Shown: positions 23,809 through 32,891, counted from the stretch's first letter. The stretch: 64,000 nucleotides of DNA from an uncultured Prevotella sp. (GCA_944320305.1 CALUGW010000015.1:1-64000), one strand, 5' to 3'. Notes: generated by a model from the letters alone, not told the origin. Numbers and translations: made by a program.

Positions 23809-24423
23809 ATGAACATAGACTTTGAAAAGGGGAACGGACTTGTTCCCGCCATAATCCAAGACTCCCGCACCAGAAAAGTCCTGATGCTCGGATACATGAA
23901 CAGGCAGGCTTACGAAAAGACTGTGGAAACAAAGCGCGTGACTTTCTTCAGCAGGCAACGCCAATGCCTGTGGACAAAAGGCGAGACGTCCGGAAACTTT
24001 CTGAACCTTGTCAGCATAGAAAGCGACTGCGACAATGACACTCTTTTGGTAAAAGCCATTCCCGACGGCCCCATATGCCACAAAGGCACAGACACCTGTT
24101 GGGGCGAAAAGAATGAAAAGAGCAACATTGAGTTCCTCTCGGAATTGCAGGACTTCATCGAAAAGCGCCGGAAAGAAATGCCGGAAGGAAGCTACACCAC
24201 ATCCTTATTCAAAGACGGCATAAACCGCATTGCCCAGAAAGTGGGCGAGGAAGCGCTGGAGACCGTCATTGAAGCAGTCAACGGAACAACAGAACGGGTT
24301 GTGTACGAAGGCGCAGACCTGCTCTATCACCTGATTGTCATGCTCACGAGCAAGGGCCTCCGCATTGAGGACCTCGCAAAGGAGCTGCAAGTGCGCCATT
24401 CACCAGACTGGCAGAAACATTAG
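23809..24423 (+). CDS. hisIE: Bifunctional phosphoribosyl-AMP cyclohydrolase / phosphoribosyl-ATP pyrophosphatase
   Basis: HisIE does the second and third steps of histidine synthesis. The 204-aa fusion has an N-terminal cyclohydrolase domain (about 1-110) with QDSRTRKVLMLGYMNRQAY, the metal site motif ESDCDNDTLLV and a C-x-H cluster GPICHKGTDTCWG. A C-terminal pyrophosphohydrolase helix bundle (about 115-204) carries KVGEEALETVIEA. It is the last gene of the purU-his unit. hisG, hisD, hisC and hisB are not in the window. Confidence 0.95.
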   Translation: MNIDFEKGNGLVPAIIQDSRTRKVLMLGYMNRQAYEKTVETKRVTFFSRQRQCLWTKGETSGNFLNLVSIESDCDNDTLLVKAIPDGPICHKGTDTCWGEKNEKSNIEFLSELQDFIEKRRKEMPEGSYTTSLFKDGINRIAQKVGEEALETVIEAVNGTTERVVYEGADLLYHLIVMLTSKGLRIEDLAKELQVRHSPDWQKH

Positions 24424-24452
24424 TCAATACAGCCAACGCAATAAGATTCAAG

Positions 24453-25229
24453 ATGTTAGTCGATTACAAAAAGGTCAACATATACCAACAGCCGGACAAG
24501 CCTGTGCTTTCTGACGTTGATTTTCACGTGGATGAGGGGGAGTTCATCTACCTGATAGGGCGCGTCGGCTCCGGCAAAAGCTCACTGCTCAAGACCGTTT
24601 ACTTTGAACTTGATGTTGACGAGGCGGAACAGGCCGTCGTGCTGGAGCACGACCTGCGCAACTTGAAACGCAAGCACGTACCGGCACTACGACGCCAGAT
24701 GGGAATCATCTTCCAGGACTTTCAGCTGCTTGGTGACAGAACGGTGTACAAGAATCTGCGCTTCGTGCTGAAAGCGACAGGATGGAAAGACAAGAAACTC
24801 ATTGACAAACGCATCAACGAAGTGCTGAGCGACGTGGGCATGGAAGACAAGGCACAGAAAATGCCGCACGAGCTTTCCGGGGGCGAGCAACAAAGAATTG
24901 CCATCGCCAGAGCGATTCTGAACAAGCCGAAACTGATTGTCGCCGACGAGCCGACAGGCAATCTTGACCCTGAGACTGCCGAGAACATTATAAAACTTCT
25001 CAGACATATCTCACAGACCGGCACATCGGTCATAATGAGCACACACAACATGCCGCTGCTGGACAAATATCCTGGCATTGTCTACAGGTGCGAAAACGGA
25101 AGCCTTAAAGAGGTGACAAACGACTTCAACAGAATGTGCAATGCCGACGAGGCCGACGCATTCAGCACGACAAATGAAGCGGAACAGAATCAAGCAGAAG
25201 ACAATAAGTCAGTTACAGAAATCAATTAA
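24453..25229 (+). CDS. ftsE: FtsE-like ABC transporter ATP-binding protein
   Basis: FtsE is the ATPase partner of FtsX and controls peptidoglycan hydrolases at division. The 258-aa protein has Walker A GRVGSGKSS (36-44), the Q-loop in GIIFQDFQLLGDRTVYKNL, signature LSGGEQQRIAIARA, Walker B LIVADEPTGNLDP and the H-loop MSTHNMPLL. These patterns are closest to FtsE, but other small ABC ATPases look alike. FtsX is not adjacent. The last 40 residues form an acidic, polar tail (NADEADAFSTTNEAEQ and following) beyond the usual FtsE end. It lies 29 bases after hisIE and 13 before lysC. Confidence 0.8.
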   Translation: MLVDYKKVNIYQQPDKPVLSDVDFHVDEGEFIYLIGRVGSGKSSLLKTVYFELDVDEAEQAVVLEHDLRNLKRKHVPALRRQMGIIFQDFQLLGDRTVYKNLRFVLKATGWKDKKLIDKRINEVLSDVGMEDKAQKMPHELSGGEQQRIAIARAILNKPKLIVADEPTGNLDPETAENIIKLLRHISQTGTSVIMSTHNMPLLDKYPGIVYRCENGSLKEVTNDFNRMCNADEADAFSTTNEAEQNQAEDNKSVTEIN

Positions 25230-25242
25230 ATTAACAACCAAT

Positions 25243-26562
25243 ATGAAAGTGATGAAATTTGGCGGCACCTCTGTAGGTACGCCTGCCCGCATGAAAGAAG
25301 TGACACGGTTGATTACAAAATCAAACGAACAGACATTCGTGGTTCTTTCGGCGATGTCCGGAACGACAAATTCGCTGGTGGAAATTTCAAATTACCTTTA
25401 TAAAAAGAATCCTGAGGGGGCAAACGAAATCATAAACAGGCTTGAAGACAAATATTTCAGACACATTGACGAGCTTTATTCCACCCAGGAATGGAAAGAA
25501 AAGACAAGGGAGTTTCTCGTTGACGAGTTCCGCTATCTGCGCTCGTTCACAAAAGAACTGTTCACAAGCTTCGAAGAGAAATGCATCGTTGCCCAGGGGG
25601 AAATAATCAGCACAAACATGGTCACCAACTACATGAAGGAGATTGGCGTCAATGTCACTCTGCTTTCGGCCCTTGACTTCATGCGGACAGACAAGAACTC
25701 TGAGCCAGACCCGACATATATCAGGGAAAAACTCAACGCACTGCTGGAAGAGCACAATGGCTCCACTGTATATATCACCCAAGGATTCATCTGCCGCAAT
25801 GCGTATGGCGAGACGGACAACCTGCAGCGCGGAGGCAGCGACTACACAGCCTCGCTGATCGGAGCGGCCATCGGCGCTGAAGAAATACAGATCTGGACCG
25901 ACATCGACGGAATGCACAACAACGACCCGAGAGTGGTTGACAAAACCGCACCCGTACACCACCTGCATTTTGAAGAGGCCGCGGAGCTGGCTTATTTCGG
26001 AGCCAAGATTCTCCACCCCACCTGTGTCCAGCCCGCAAAGTTCGCCGGAGTTCCCGTGCGGCTGCTGAACACCATGGATCCTGAAGCAGAAGGCACACTC
26101 ATCAGCAACTCGACAGAACATGGAAAAATTAAGGCCGTCGCAGCCAAAGACAACATCACGGCCATAAAGATCAAGAGCAGCAGAATGCTTCTGGCAACCG
26201 GTTTCCTGAGAAAAGTGTTCGAGATTTTCGAGAGCTATCAGACGCCTATCGACATGGTCTGCACATCCGAGGTGGGCGTTTCCATGAGCATAGACAACGT
26301 CTCACATCTGAACGAGATAGTGGACGAGCTTAAGAAATACGGCACGGTGACCGTTGACAACAATATGTGCATTGTGTGTGTCGTTGGAGACCTGGACTGG
26401 AGCAATGTGGGATTTGAGACGCTCACAATGGAAGCGATGAAAGACATTCCGGTGCGCATGATTTCATACGGAGGGTCGAATTACAACATATCGTTCCTAA
26501 TAAAGGAATGCGACAAGAAGCGTGCCTTGCAAAGCCTCAGCGACACTCTGTTCAACAAATAA
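25243..26562 (+). CDS. lysC: Aspartate kinase
   Basis: Aspartate kinase phosphorylates aspartate at the first step toward lysine/diaminopimelate, methionine and threonine. The 439-aa protein is the monofunctional form: MKVMKFGGTSVGTPARMKEV at the N-terminus, DFMRTD and GFICRNAYGETDNLQRGGSDYTASL in the catalytic domain, then two ACT domains (about 300-439) that usually bind the feedback inhibitor. No homoserine dehydrogenase domain follows, and lysA is next, so lysine-directed control is likely (inference). The start at 25243 begins exactly at the conserved N-terminus. An in-frame start 102 bases upstream lies inside ftsE. Confidence 0.95.
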   Translation: MKVMKFGGTSVGTPARMKEVTRLITKSNEQTFVVLSAMSGTTNSLVEISNYLYKKNPEGANEIINRLEDKYFRHIDELYSTQEWKEKTREFLVDEFRYLRSFTKELFTSFEEKCIVAQGEIISTNMVTNYMKEIGVNVTLLSALDFMRTDKNSEPDPTYIREKLNALLEEHNGSTVYITQGFICRNAYGETDNLQRGGSDYTASLIGAAIGAEEIQIWTDIDGMHNNDPRVVDKTAPVHHLHFEEAAELAYFGAKILHPTCVQPAKFAGVPVRLLNTMDPEAEGTLISNSTEHGKIKAVAAKDNITAIKIKSSRMLLATGFLRKVFEIFESYQTPIDMVCTSEVGVSMSIDNVSHLNEIVDELKKYGTVTVDNNMCIVCVVGDLDWSNVGFETLTMEAMKDIPVRMISYGGSNYNISFLIKECDKKRALQSLSDTLFNK

Positions 26563-26618
26563 AGCCTCTGAGAGCAAGCGCAAAACAGACATAAAACAAC
26601 AAACAAGCAATATCATTT

Positions 26619-27779
26619 ATGAAAGGAACATTTCCTTTAGATAAATTCGGTTCTTTAGAAACTCCGTTCTACTTCTATGACACAGAGTTGCTGCGCCGCA
26701 CCCTGTCTGCCGTAAAGGCAGAGTCTGCCAGACACAGCAACTTCATAGTACACTACGCAGTCAAAGCAAATGCCAACACAAAGCTCCTGAACATTATCCG
26801 CGAGGCTGGCTTTGGAGCTGATTGCGTGAGCGGAGGCGAGATTGAGGCTGCCATAAAAGCCGGCTTCCCGCCGCAGAGCATAGTATTCGCCGGCGTTGGG
26901 AAAAACGACAGAGAGATAGAGCTGGCACTTGACAAAAACATTTTTTGCTTCAACGTGGAAAGCGTGCCGGAGCTTCATGTCATAAACGAGCTTGCCGGGA
27001 GCAAGGGCAAGACAGCCAATATCGCGCTGCGCATCAATCCAAACATCGGTGCGCACACGCACGCCAACATCACTACCGGACTGGCAGAAAACAAGTTCGG
27101 CATCGCAATGAGCGACATGATGCCAACAATCGAATGCGCCAAACATCTGAAAAACGTCAGGCTCGTCGGGCTGCATTTCCACATCGGCTCGCAAATATTG
27201 GACATGGGTGACTTCACCGCGCTATGCAACAGGATCAACCAGTTGCTGACGCAGCTGGAGCAGTCACGCATTGCAATTGAGCACATCAATGTCGGCGGCG
27301 GTCTGGGCATTGACTACCAGCACCCGAACCGCGTGGCAGTTCCTGACTTCAAAGCCTACTTTGACACATTCGCAAAGCACCTTAATCTAAGAGAAAGCCA
27401 TAAAGTGCATTTTGAACTGGGCCGTTCCATAGTCGGGCAATGCGGCACATTAGTCACAAAAGTCCTTTATGTGAAACAAGGAACCGCCAAACAGTTTGCC
27501 ATCGTTGACGCCGGCATGACGGACCTTATCCGCCCCGCGCTTTATCATGCGTACCACAAAATCGAGAACATAAGCAGCGACGGGCCTGCGGAGCCTTACG
27601 ATGTGGTGGGCCCCATCTGCGAGTCAAGCGACGTGTTTGCCAAGCAAGCGGAAATCAACAAGTGCCACCGAGGAGACCTCATCGCCATCCGCTCAGCCGG
27701 TGCTTATGGCGAAATCATGGCCTCACAATACAATTGCCGGAGGCTGCCGCAAGGATACACGACAGAAGATTTGGTTTAA
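26619..27779 (+). CDS. lysA: Diaminopimelate decarboxylase
   Basis: LysA decarboxylates meso-diaminopimelate to lysine with PLP. The 386-aa protein is a fold-type III enzyme. The PLP lysine is Lys49 in HYAVKANANTKLL. HFHIGSQ, VGGGLGIDY and the substrate motif GPICESSDVFAK with AYGEIMASQYN are all in place. It follows lysC by 56 bases, a natural functional pairing. Confidence 0.95.
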   Translation: MKGTFPLDKFGSLETPFYFYDTELLRRTLSAVKAESARHSNFIVHYAVKANANTKLLNIIREAGFGADCVSGGEIEAAIKAGFPPQSIVFAGVGKNDREIELALDKNIFCFNVESVPELHVINELAGSKGKTANIALRINPNIGAHTHANITTGLAENKFGIAMSDMMPTIECAKHLKNVRLVGLHFHIGSQILDMGDFTALCNRINQLLTQLEQSRIAIEHINVGGGLGIDYQHPNRVAVPDFKAYFDTFAKHLNLRESHKVHFELGRSIVGQCGTLVTKVLYVKQGTAKQFAIVDAGMTDLIRPALYHAYHKIENISSDGPAEPYDVVGPICESSDVFAKQAEINKCHRGDLIAIRSAGAYGEIMASQYNCRRLPQGYTTEDLV

Positions 27780-27794
27780 ACAGGATTGCAAGAT

Positions 27795-28931
27795 ATGGCA
27801 ATTGACATTGGGTCAATAATTATATGCGGACTTATGTTGCTGTTTGCCGCTCTCACTCCATTGTGCAACGGACTGAGGAGGCTGCGCTTGCGCAGGGGAG
27901 AAAGCGGCGGACAGCAACAAAGTCCATCTTTCTCCATAATAATAACCGCCCACGACATGGCAGAGGAGCTGGAGAAGAGTCTGCCGGTGTTCCTCACACA
28001 GGACTACAAGCCATATGAAGTGATTGTTGTCAATGAGTCATCGACAGACAGAACGGAAGAAGTCTTAAAACGGCTTCAGTCCGAGTTCAAAAACCTCCGC
28101 ACCACTTTCATTCCACAATCAAGCCATTACATAAGCCGCAAAAAGCTCGCAATGACTCTCGGAGTGAAAGCCGCACACAACGACTGGATTGTCTTTGCCG
28201 AAGCCGACTGCCGCCCGGCAAGCGCAAACTGGCTGACCGCCCTCTCACGCCACTGCACACCCGACACCGACATTGTGCTCGGATATACGAATTATGAAGC
28301 AGGCGCCAAGAAATATTACCGGTTTGAACGCCTGCTCCACGGATGCTATAACCTGCACAATGCCGCAAAGGGAACAGCTTACGGATATAACGGAAACAGC
28401 CTCGCGCTGAGGAAAGCGGTCTTTATGAATAAGAACGGGTTCCTGAAAAACCTGAAATACCTGCGCGGGGAATACGATTTTCTCGTCAATGACTATGCGG
28501 CGCCGGGCAACACCGGCATCGCCATCGAGCCGGAAGCACACATGACACAGACTGCCCCTTCACGCAAGCAATGGACAAACAGCCATGTTTACTACATGGA
28601 AACGAGAAAACATCTTGACAACAAAATCAGAGGACGCCTGCTTTTCAACACAGACCACCTGCTCCTATACTTCAACTACCTGCTTGAGGCCGGCGCTTTC
28701 GCCTATGCATTCCGCTCGGACAATCTTCCGATATTGTGCACAGCCGCTGTCGCCTTTGCCGCCACACTGACAATAAGATTGCTGACCGCGAGCAAAACCC
28801 TAAAATATTTCAGAGAAGCGATACCGCTTTGGGTAATCCCGTTTTTTGAGCTGCGGACAATCTGGCAGAACGCCAGCTTTATGGTCAGACACAAGCTTGC
28901 AGACAAACAAGACTTCATACGCAACAATTAG
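27795..28931 (+). CDS. Glycosyltransferase family 2, membrane-anchored
   Basis: This is a putative inner-membrane glycosyltransferase with unknown acceptor. The 378-aa protein has an N-terminal membrane segment (about 5-28), then a GT-A domain with the GT2 opening FSIIITAHDMAEELEKSLPVFLTQDYKPYEVIVVNESSTD, an AEADCRPAS metal-site motif (DxD-like Asp), and an R/K-rich region. C-terminal hydrophobic segments lie near 285-345. I placed the start at ATG 27795 rather than TTG 27786. It follows lysA by 15 bases and precedes another GT-like gene by nine, so these two genes sit inside a lysine and central-metabolism string. Confidence 0.85.
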   Translation: MAIDIGSIIICGLMLLFAALTPLCNGLRRLRLRRGESGGQQQSPSFSIIITAHDMAEELEKSLPVFLTQDYKPYEVIVVNESSTDRTEEVLKRLQSEFKNLRTTFIPQSSHYISRKKLAMTLGVKAAHNDWIVFAEADCRPASANWLTALSRHCTPDTDIVLGYTNYEAGAKKYYRFERLLHGCYNLHNAAKGTAYGYNGNSLALRKAVFMNKNGFLKNLKYLRGEYDFLVNDYAAPGNTGIAIEPEAHMTQTAPSRKQWTNSHVYYMETRKHLDNKIRGRLLFNTDHLLLYFNYLLEAGAFAYAFRSDNLPILCTAAVAFAATLTIRLLTASKTLKYFREAIPLWVIPFFELRTIWQNASFMVRHKLADKQDFIRNN

Positions 28932-28940
28932 CAACAGGTT

Positions 28941-30035
28941 ATGAGAATCCTGCATTTTTGCCCAAGCACAGACAAGGAAGCCGCCAGGCACATCGAAATT
29001 CTGATGCAAAATCCATGTGCAGGTGTGGAACTGAAGGCATGCGGCAGCCTTATCGCCTGCAACAAACTGCTGAGGAGCTGGCATCCGGACATTGTGCATC
29101 TGCACGGCTGCTGGCACATGACCATTGCCGCCGCCGGAAGAATGGCCGTCCGGCGGCACGCAAGAATTGTACTCACACCGCACGGCAGTCTGGAGCCGTG
29201 GATTCTTAAGCAGAAATACCTCACCGAGAAATTGCCAAAGCTACTGCTGTACCAGCGGCGCTGCATAAAGAGAGCCTACTCGATAATCGCCTTTGGACGC
29301 ATGGAAGCTGAATATCTGAGACACCTCGGGTATAATCCGCGCGTTGAAATTGTACACAACTCAATGGTTACAGACTCCATAAGCGACAGCGAAATGGCAA
29401 ACGGTGTCTGCAACGTTTACCGGAAAGTGCTGAACACAGACGTTTTCAGCCTTATGGACGACAGAACCAGAACCGCACTGAGGGCATTGATAAAGGCTGG
29501 AATCTCCGGCGACTCACGCTGGCTGAACAATGTGGAATATGACTCCTGCAAAGATTTCGACAGGGGCGAATGGCACAAAATAGCAGTGTTCGCCTGTCAG
29601 GAGAACATCAACGACATCATTTCCAAAGGACTGGCAGTGCTGGAGCTTGACCCTCTGCCGCCGCTTTATTCCTCGGTGGACAGCTATGAGCAACCCGGCA
29701 ACGGCGCCACCAGACTCGTCAACGCCACCCCAGCCCACATCAGCGCGGACAAACTGCTTGCCGCAATCAGGCAATCGAGAAAATGGCTTAACGCCGGAAC
29801 GCTGAGAATCCGCCACTTGGCTGAATTTGCAGACATTCTGCGGCACGGAAGTCTTGACGAAAAAAAACTTGCCGACATGCTCGCGGAAAAGAAACTCGCC
29901 AAATACACCTCGCGCCTCATGTCCGTCCTGGCTGACACCACCGGGCTTGAAGAAGGATTCATGCCCGTGCCCGAAAAGAAAGACAGAGGAACCGGAAGAA
30001 TGGAAAGAAACATAATAAAACACTTTGAAATATGA
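28941..30035 (+). CDS. GT-B type glycosyltransferase-like protein with unrecognised C-terminal half
   Basis: The first 150 residues look like the N-terminal Rossmann half of a family 4 glycosyltransferase: MRILHFCPSTD, SWHPDIVHLHGCWH, RIVLTPHGSLEPWILKQKYL, AYSIIAFGRMEAEYLRHLG and EIVHNSMV. The remaining 215 residues do not show the usual sugar-nucleotide half (no G-x-PxxE / ExxxxxxxE pattern). They are instead polar and helical (ADKLLAAIRQSRKWL, DEKKLADMLAEKKLAKYT). No signal peptide is visible. The 364-aa frame is intact and overlaps fbp by ATGA. Whether it is an active enzyme is uncertain. Confidence 0.7.
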   Translation: MRILHFCPSTDKEAARHIEILMQNPCAGVELKACGSLIACNKLLRSWHPDIVHLHGCWHMTIAAAGRMAVRRHARIVLTPHGSLEPWILKQKYLTEKLPKLLLYQRRCIKRAYSIIAFGRMEAEYLRHLGYNPRVEIVHNSMVTDSISDSEMANGVCNVYRKVLNTDVFSLMDDRTRTALRALIKAGISGDSRWLNNVEYDSCKDFDRGEWHKIAVFACQENINDIISKGLAVLELDPLPPLYSSVDSYEQPGNGATRLVNATPAHISADKLLAAIRQSRKWLNAGTLRIRHLAEFADILRHGSLDEKKLADMLAEKKLAKYTSRLMSVLADTTGLEEGFMPVPEKKDRGTGRMERNIIKHFEI

Positions 30036-32020
30036 CTGACAACAGACAATCTGAAACAAATAACGAGACCCACTATCTGGGGCTTCTGTCAAAATTGTTT
30101 CCAACCGTGGCTGAAGCCAGCACGGAAATCATCAATCTGGAAGCCATCATGCACCTGCCGAAAGGAACAGAGCACTTTCTGGCAGACATACACGGAGAAA
30201 ACGAGGCATTCCAGCATGTGCTCAAGAACGCTTCAGGAAACATCAAGCGGAAAGTGAACGAGCTGTTCGGCAACAGCCTGAGGGAATCAGAGAAGAAAGA
30301 GCTGTGCACGCTGATATATTACCCCGAACAGAAAATCGAGCTGATAAAGACTGCAGAGCCAGAGCTTGTCGACTGGTACCACATCACCATCCACCACCTC
30401 GTGCGCGTCTGCCGCGATGTCAGCAGCAAATACACCCGCTCGAAAGTGAGGAAATCTCTTCCGGCAGATTTCTCCTACATCATCGAAGAGCTCCTGCACG
30501 AGAATGTTGACGACACGAACAAAGCGGCCTACGTCAACGTAATCGTAGACACAATAATCACCACCGGCAGAGCCGACGACTTCATCATCGCCCTGTGCAA
30601 CGTCATACAGAGGCTCGCCATAGACCAGCTGCACATTCTGGGCGACATATACGACCGCGGCCCCGGGGCACACATCATCATGGACATAATGCAGGACTAC
30701 CACAGCTGGGATATGCAGTGGGGCAACCATGACATACTCTGGATGGGAGCCTGCGCCGGCAACGACGCCTGCATCTGCAACGTGCTGCGCCTGTCACTGC
30801 GCTACGCCAACCTGGCCACACTCGAAGAGGGCTACGGCATAAACCTCGTGCCGCTGGCCACATTCGCAATGGACACATACGGGTCGGATCCGTGCGAGGA
30901 GTTTGTGCCGAAGCTGAACAAAAACACAGCTATCGACGAGAAGACCGTGCGACTGATCGCAAGGATGCACAAGGCCATCAGCATAATACAGTTCAAAATA
31001 GAGGCCCAGATCTTCTGCAGGCATCCGGAATGGGGCATGGACGGCCGCAATCTGCTCGGCTGCATCGACAAGCAGAACGGCACCTGCACAATAAACGGCA
31101 AGGAGTACAAGATGAAGAGCAGCAACTTCCCCACCCTGCTGGATGACGCCCCCTACAAGCTCACTGCCGAGGAAGAGATTCTCATGCAGAGGCTGCACCA
31201 CTCTTTCGCCATCAGCGAGAAGCTGCACCGCCACATAAAACTGATGCTGAGCCACGGCGGAATGTACGCCATCTACAACAGCAACCTGCTGTATCACGCC
31301 GCCGTGCCGCTGAATGCCGACGGCACGCTCAAGGACGTGACGCTGCACGACGGCAAAACCTACAACGGCAAGGAGCTGATGCGCCAGATTGAAATGATGA
31401 TACGCTCGGCGTTCACATCAGACACCGCGCCAGAGCTGCGCGACTACGCGACAGACTACTTCCTCTACCTTTGGTGCGGAAAAGACAGCCCGCTGTTTGA
31501 CAAGTCAAAAATGGCCACATTCGAGCGCTACTTCCTGACGGACAAGGAGACATACAAGGAAGAAAAAGGCTATTATTTCAAACTGCGCGATGACGAGACG
31601 GTCTGCGACCACATACTGGACGCCTTTGAAGTGAACGGCACTAACCGCCACATCATAAACGGACACGTGCCAGTACACGCCTCGAAAGGCGAAAACCCAA
31701 TCAAGGCCGGCGGCAAACTGATGGTTATCGACGGGGGCTTCAGCGAGGCTTACCACAACGAGACCGGCATTGCCGGATATACTCTTGTGTACCACAGCCG
31801 CGGATTCCAGCTCGTGCAGCACGAGCCGTTCACAAGCACTGCCGACGCCATCAAGCAGGGCACTGACATCAAGAGCACCACACAGATTGTCGAAATGTCG
31901 GCACACAGAATGCTCGTGGCCGACACAGACCGCGGAGCCGAACTGAAAGGCCAGATCGCCGACTTGAAAAAACTGCTCTATGCCTACCGCCACGGCATAA
32001 TCAAGGAGCGCAGGCAGTAA
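30032..32020 (+). CDS. fbp: Fructose-1,6-bisphosphatase, class III
   Basis: This enzyme hydrolyses fructose 1,6-bisphosphate to fructose 6-phosphate in gluconeogenesis. At 662 aa it matches the large, Mn-dependent class III enzymes of Firmicutes and Bacteroidetes. Metallophosphatase motifs are visible: LADIHGENEAF, HILGDIYDRGPGAHIIMD, WGNHDILWMGA and the later NGHVPVHASKGENPIKAGGK and DGGFSEAYH. It overlaps the GT-like gene by four bases and ends with a strong terminator. No other gluconeogenic gene is beside it. Confidence 0.96.
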   Translation: MTDNRQSETNNETHYLGLLSKLFPTVAEASTEIINLEAIMHLPKGTEHFLADIHGENEAFQHVLKNASGNIKRKVNELFGNSLRESEKKELCTLIYYPEQKIELIKTAEPELVDWYHITIHHLVRVCRDVSSKYTRSKVRKSLPADFSYIIEELLHENVDDTNKAAYVNVIVDTIITTGRADDFIIALCNVIQRLAIDQLHILGDIYDRGPGAHIIMDIMQDYHSWDMQWGNHDILWMGACAGNDACICNVLRLSLRYANLATLEEGYGINLVPLATFAMDTYGSDPCEEFVPKLNKNTAIDEKTVRLIARMHKAISIIQFKIEAQIFCRHPEWGMDGRNLLGCIDKQNGTCTINGKEYKMKSSNFPTLLDDAPYKLTAEEEILMQRLHHSFAISEKLHRHIKLMLSHGGMYAIYNSNLLYHAAVPLNADGTLKDVTLHDGKTYNGKELMRQIEMMIRSAFTSDTAPELRDYATDYFLYLWCGKDSPLFDKSKMATFERYFLTDKETYKEEKGYYFKLRDDETVCDHILDAFEVNGTNRHIINGHVPVHASKGENPIKAGGKLMVIDGGFSEAYHNETGIAGYTLVYHSRGFQLVQHEPFTSTADAIKQGTDIKSTTQIVEMSAHRMLVADTDRGAELKGQIADLKKLLYAYRHGIIKERRQ

Positions 32021-32045
32021 TCTTGACAAAACGCCCGACCGAGGG

Positions 32046-32099
32046 AAAAGCCATTGGCCGCCATGCCTTTTTTGCGACATGACGGCCAATGGCTTTTTC
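32046..32099 (+). terminator. Terminator of fbp
   Basis: A perfect 15-bp stem, AAAAGCCATTGGCCG (32046-32060) with CGGCCAATGGCTTTT (32083-32097), has a 22-nt loop and a T-rich end. Confidence 0.85.
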
Positions 32100-32186
32100 T
32101 GTTTCACAAAAGCACCATGCAGAAGACATCTGCGGCCACCGGTGGCGGCAGACGTGCATATATACGGACTCTGCCCGCCACCATTA

Positions 32187-32404
32187 GTTGCAAATATGCA
32201 ACTAAAGCACCATCCCCGCCCGCCCATTTTAACACAGCCGCCACATCGCATTGCAGAATAACCCTTTTCACAGTCTGAAACGGCCTGTATTGCATCGCAA
32301 TATGGCCCATTTCGGAAGCCAGAATGGCCCATATCGCAAAGCAGTGACCATCAGACAGTTACAAGAGACAACGGTTATCGTGCGCATTAACTTAAAATTG
32401 TTAA
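32187..32404 (-). repeat. Dispersed intergenic element, subfamily A, copy 2 (four 22-bp units)
   Basis: Read on the minus strand: TTAACAATTTTAAGTTAA (32404-32387), a variable stretch, four 22-bp units tiling 32340-32253 (boundaries at 32319, 32297 and 32275), TGTGTTAAAA (to 32227), a GC-rich stretch, and CATATTTGCAAC (32198-32187). Landmark offsets of +67, +171 and +206 from the first base equal those of copy 1 at 11863-12080, and both span 218 bp with no net indel. Confidence 0.8.
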
Positions 32405-32684
32405 TTCCAAGCCGTTGCCAGACCTCCGGCCGATTCGGGAAAAACACTGCAAGGCCCGGCCGACACACGGTATTGACAAAAGCTGTCAGAACAAGACTTG
32501 CAGGCATTCATAAACGCAAAGAACTCATTTAAACTCTTTCCGAAAAGTCTTTTTTTGCTTCATTCCGAAGTTCTTTTCGGTCTGTTTCTTCGCCGTCATT
32601 CGTCACGTAGCCCGCTATACGCTCCTATTTCCGGCAAATAAACAGCCACGAAAACATTACTCGTACTGAAGTCGCAAAAAGTTT

Positions 32685-32880
32685 AACCCGAATCGGTCAT
32701 TAGACTTTCTTCTTATTTTGCGTTCATGCCGGTCAGGCAGGTTTTCGTCTTGCCGCAGGCGTGACAGGCCACGTCAAGGCAAGGCGGGAAACAGAATGGC
32801 GGCAGGAATGCAAAAGAAGAAAAAGAGCATAACAAATGACCGTAAAAGCTGAACAAGCGGTCTAACGACCGATTCGGGTT
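32685..32880. repeat. MITE-like element with 21-bp inverted ends
   Basis: The ends 32685-32705 and 32860-32880 are inverted repeats (core CCGAATCGGTC) with one mismatch in 21. The adjacent inner arms (about 32705-32730 and 32798-32825) are also roughly complementary, so the 196-bp unit could fold into one long imperfect hairpin. No open frame is present. No clear target-site duplication was found. Confidence 0.5.
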
Positions 32881-32891
32881 TAAATGAGTTC

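Noticed and set aside
32251..32532. A 93-aa frame in the fbp-galK gap
   Set aside because: It is made of translated repeat element A2 and unrelated flank, with no start signal or homology that I can see.
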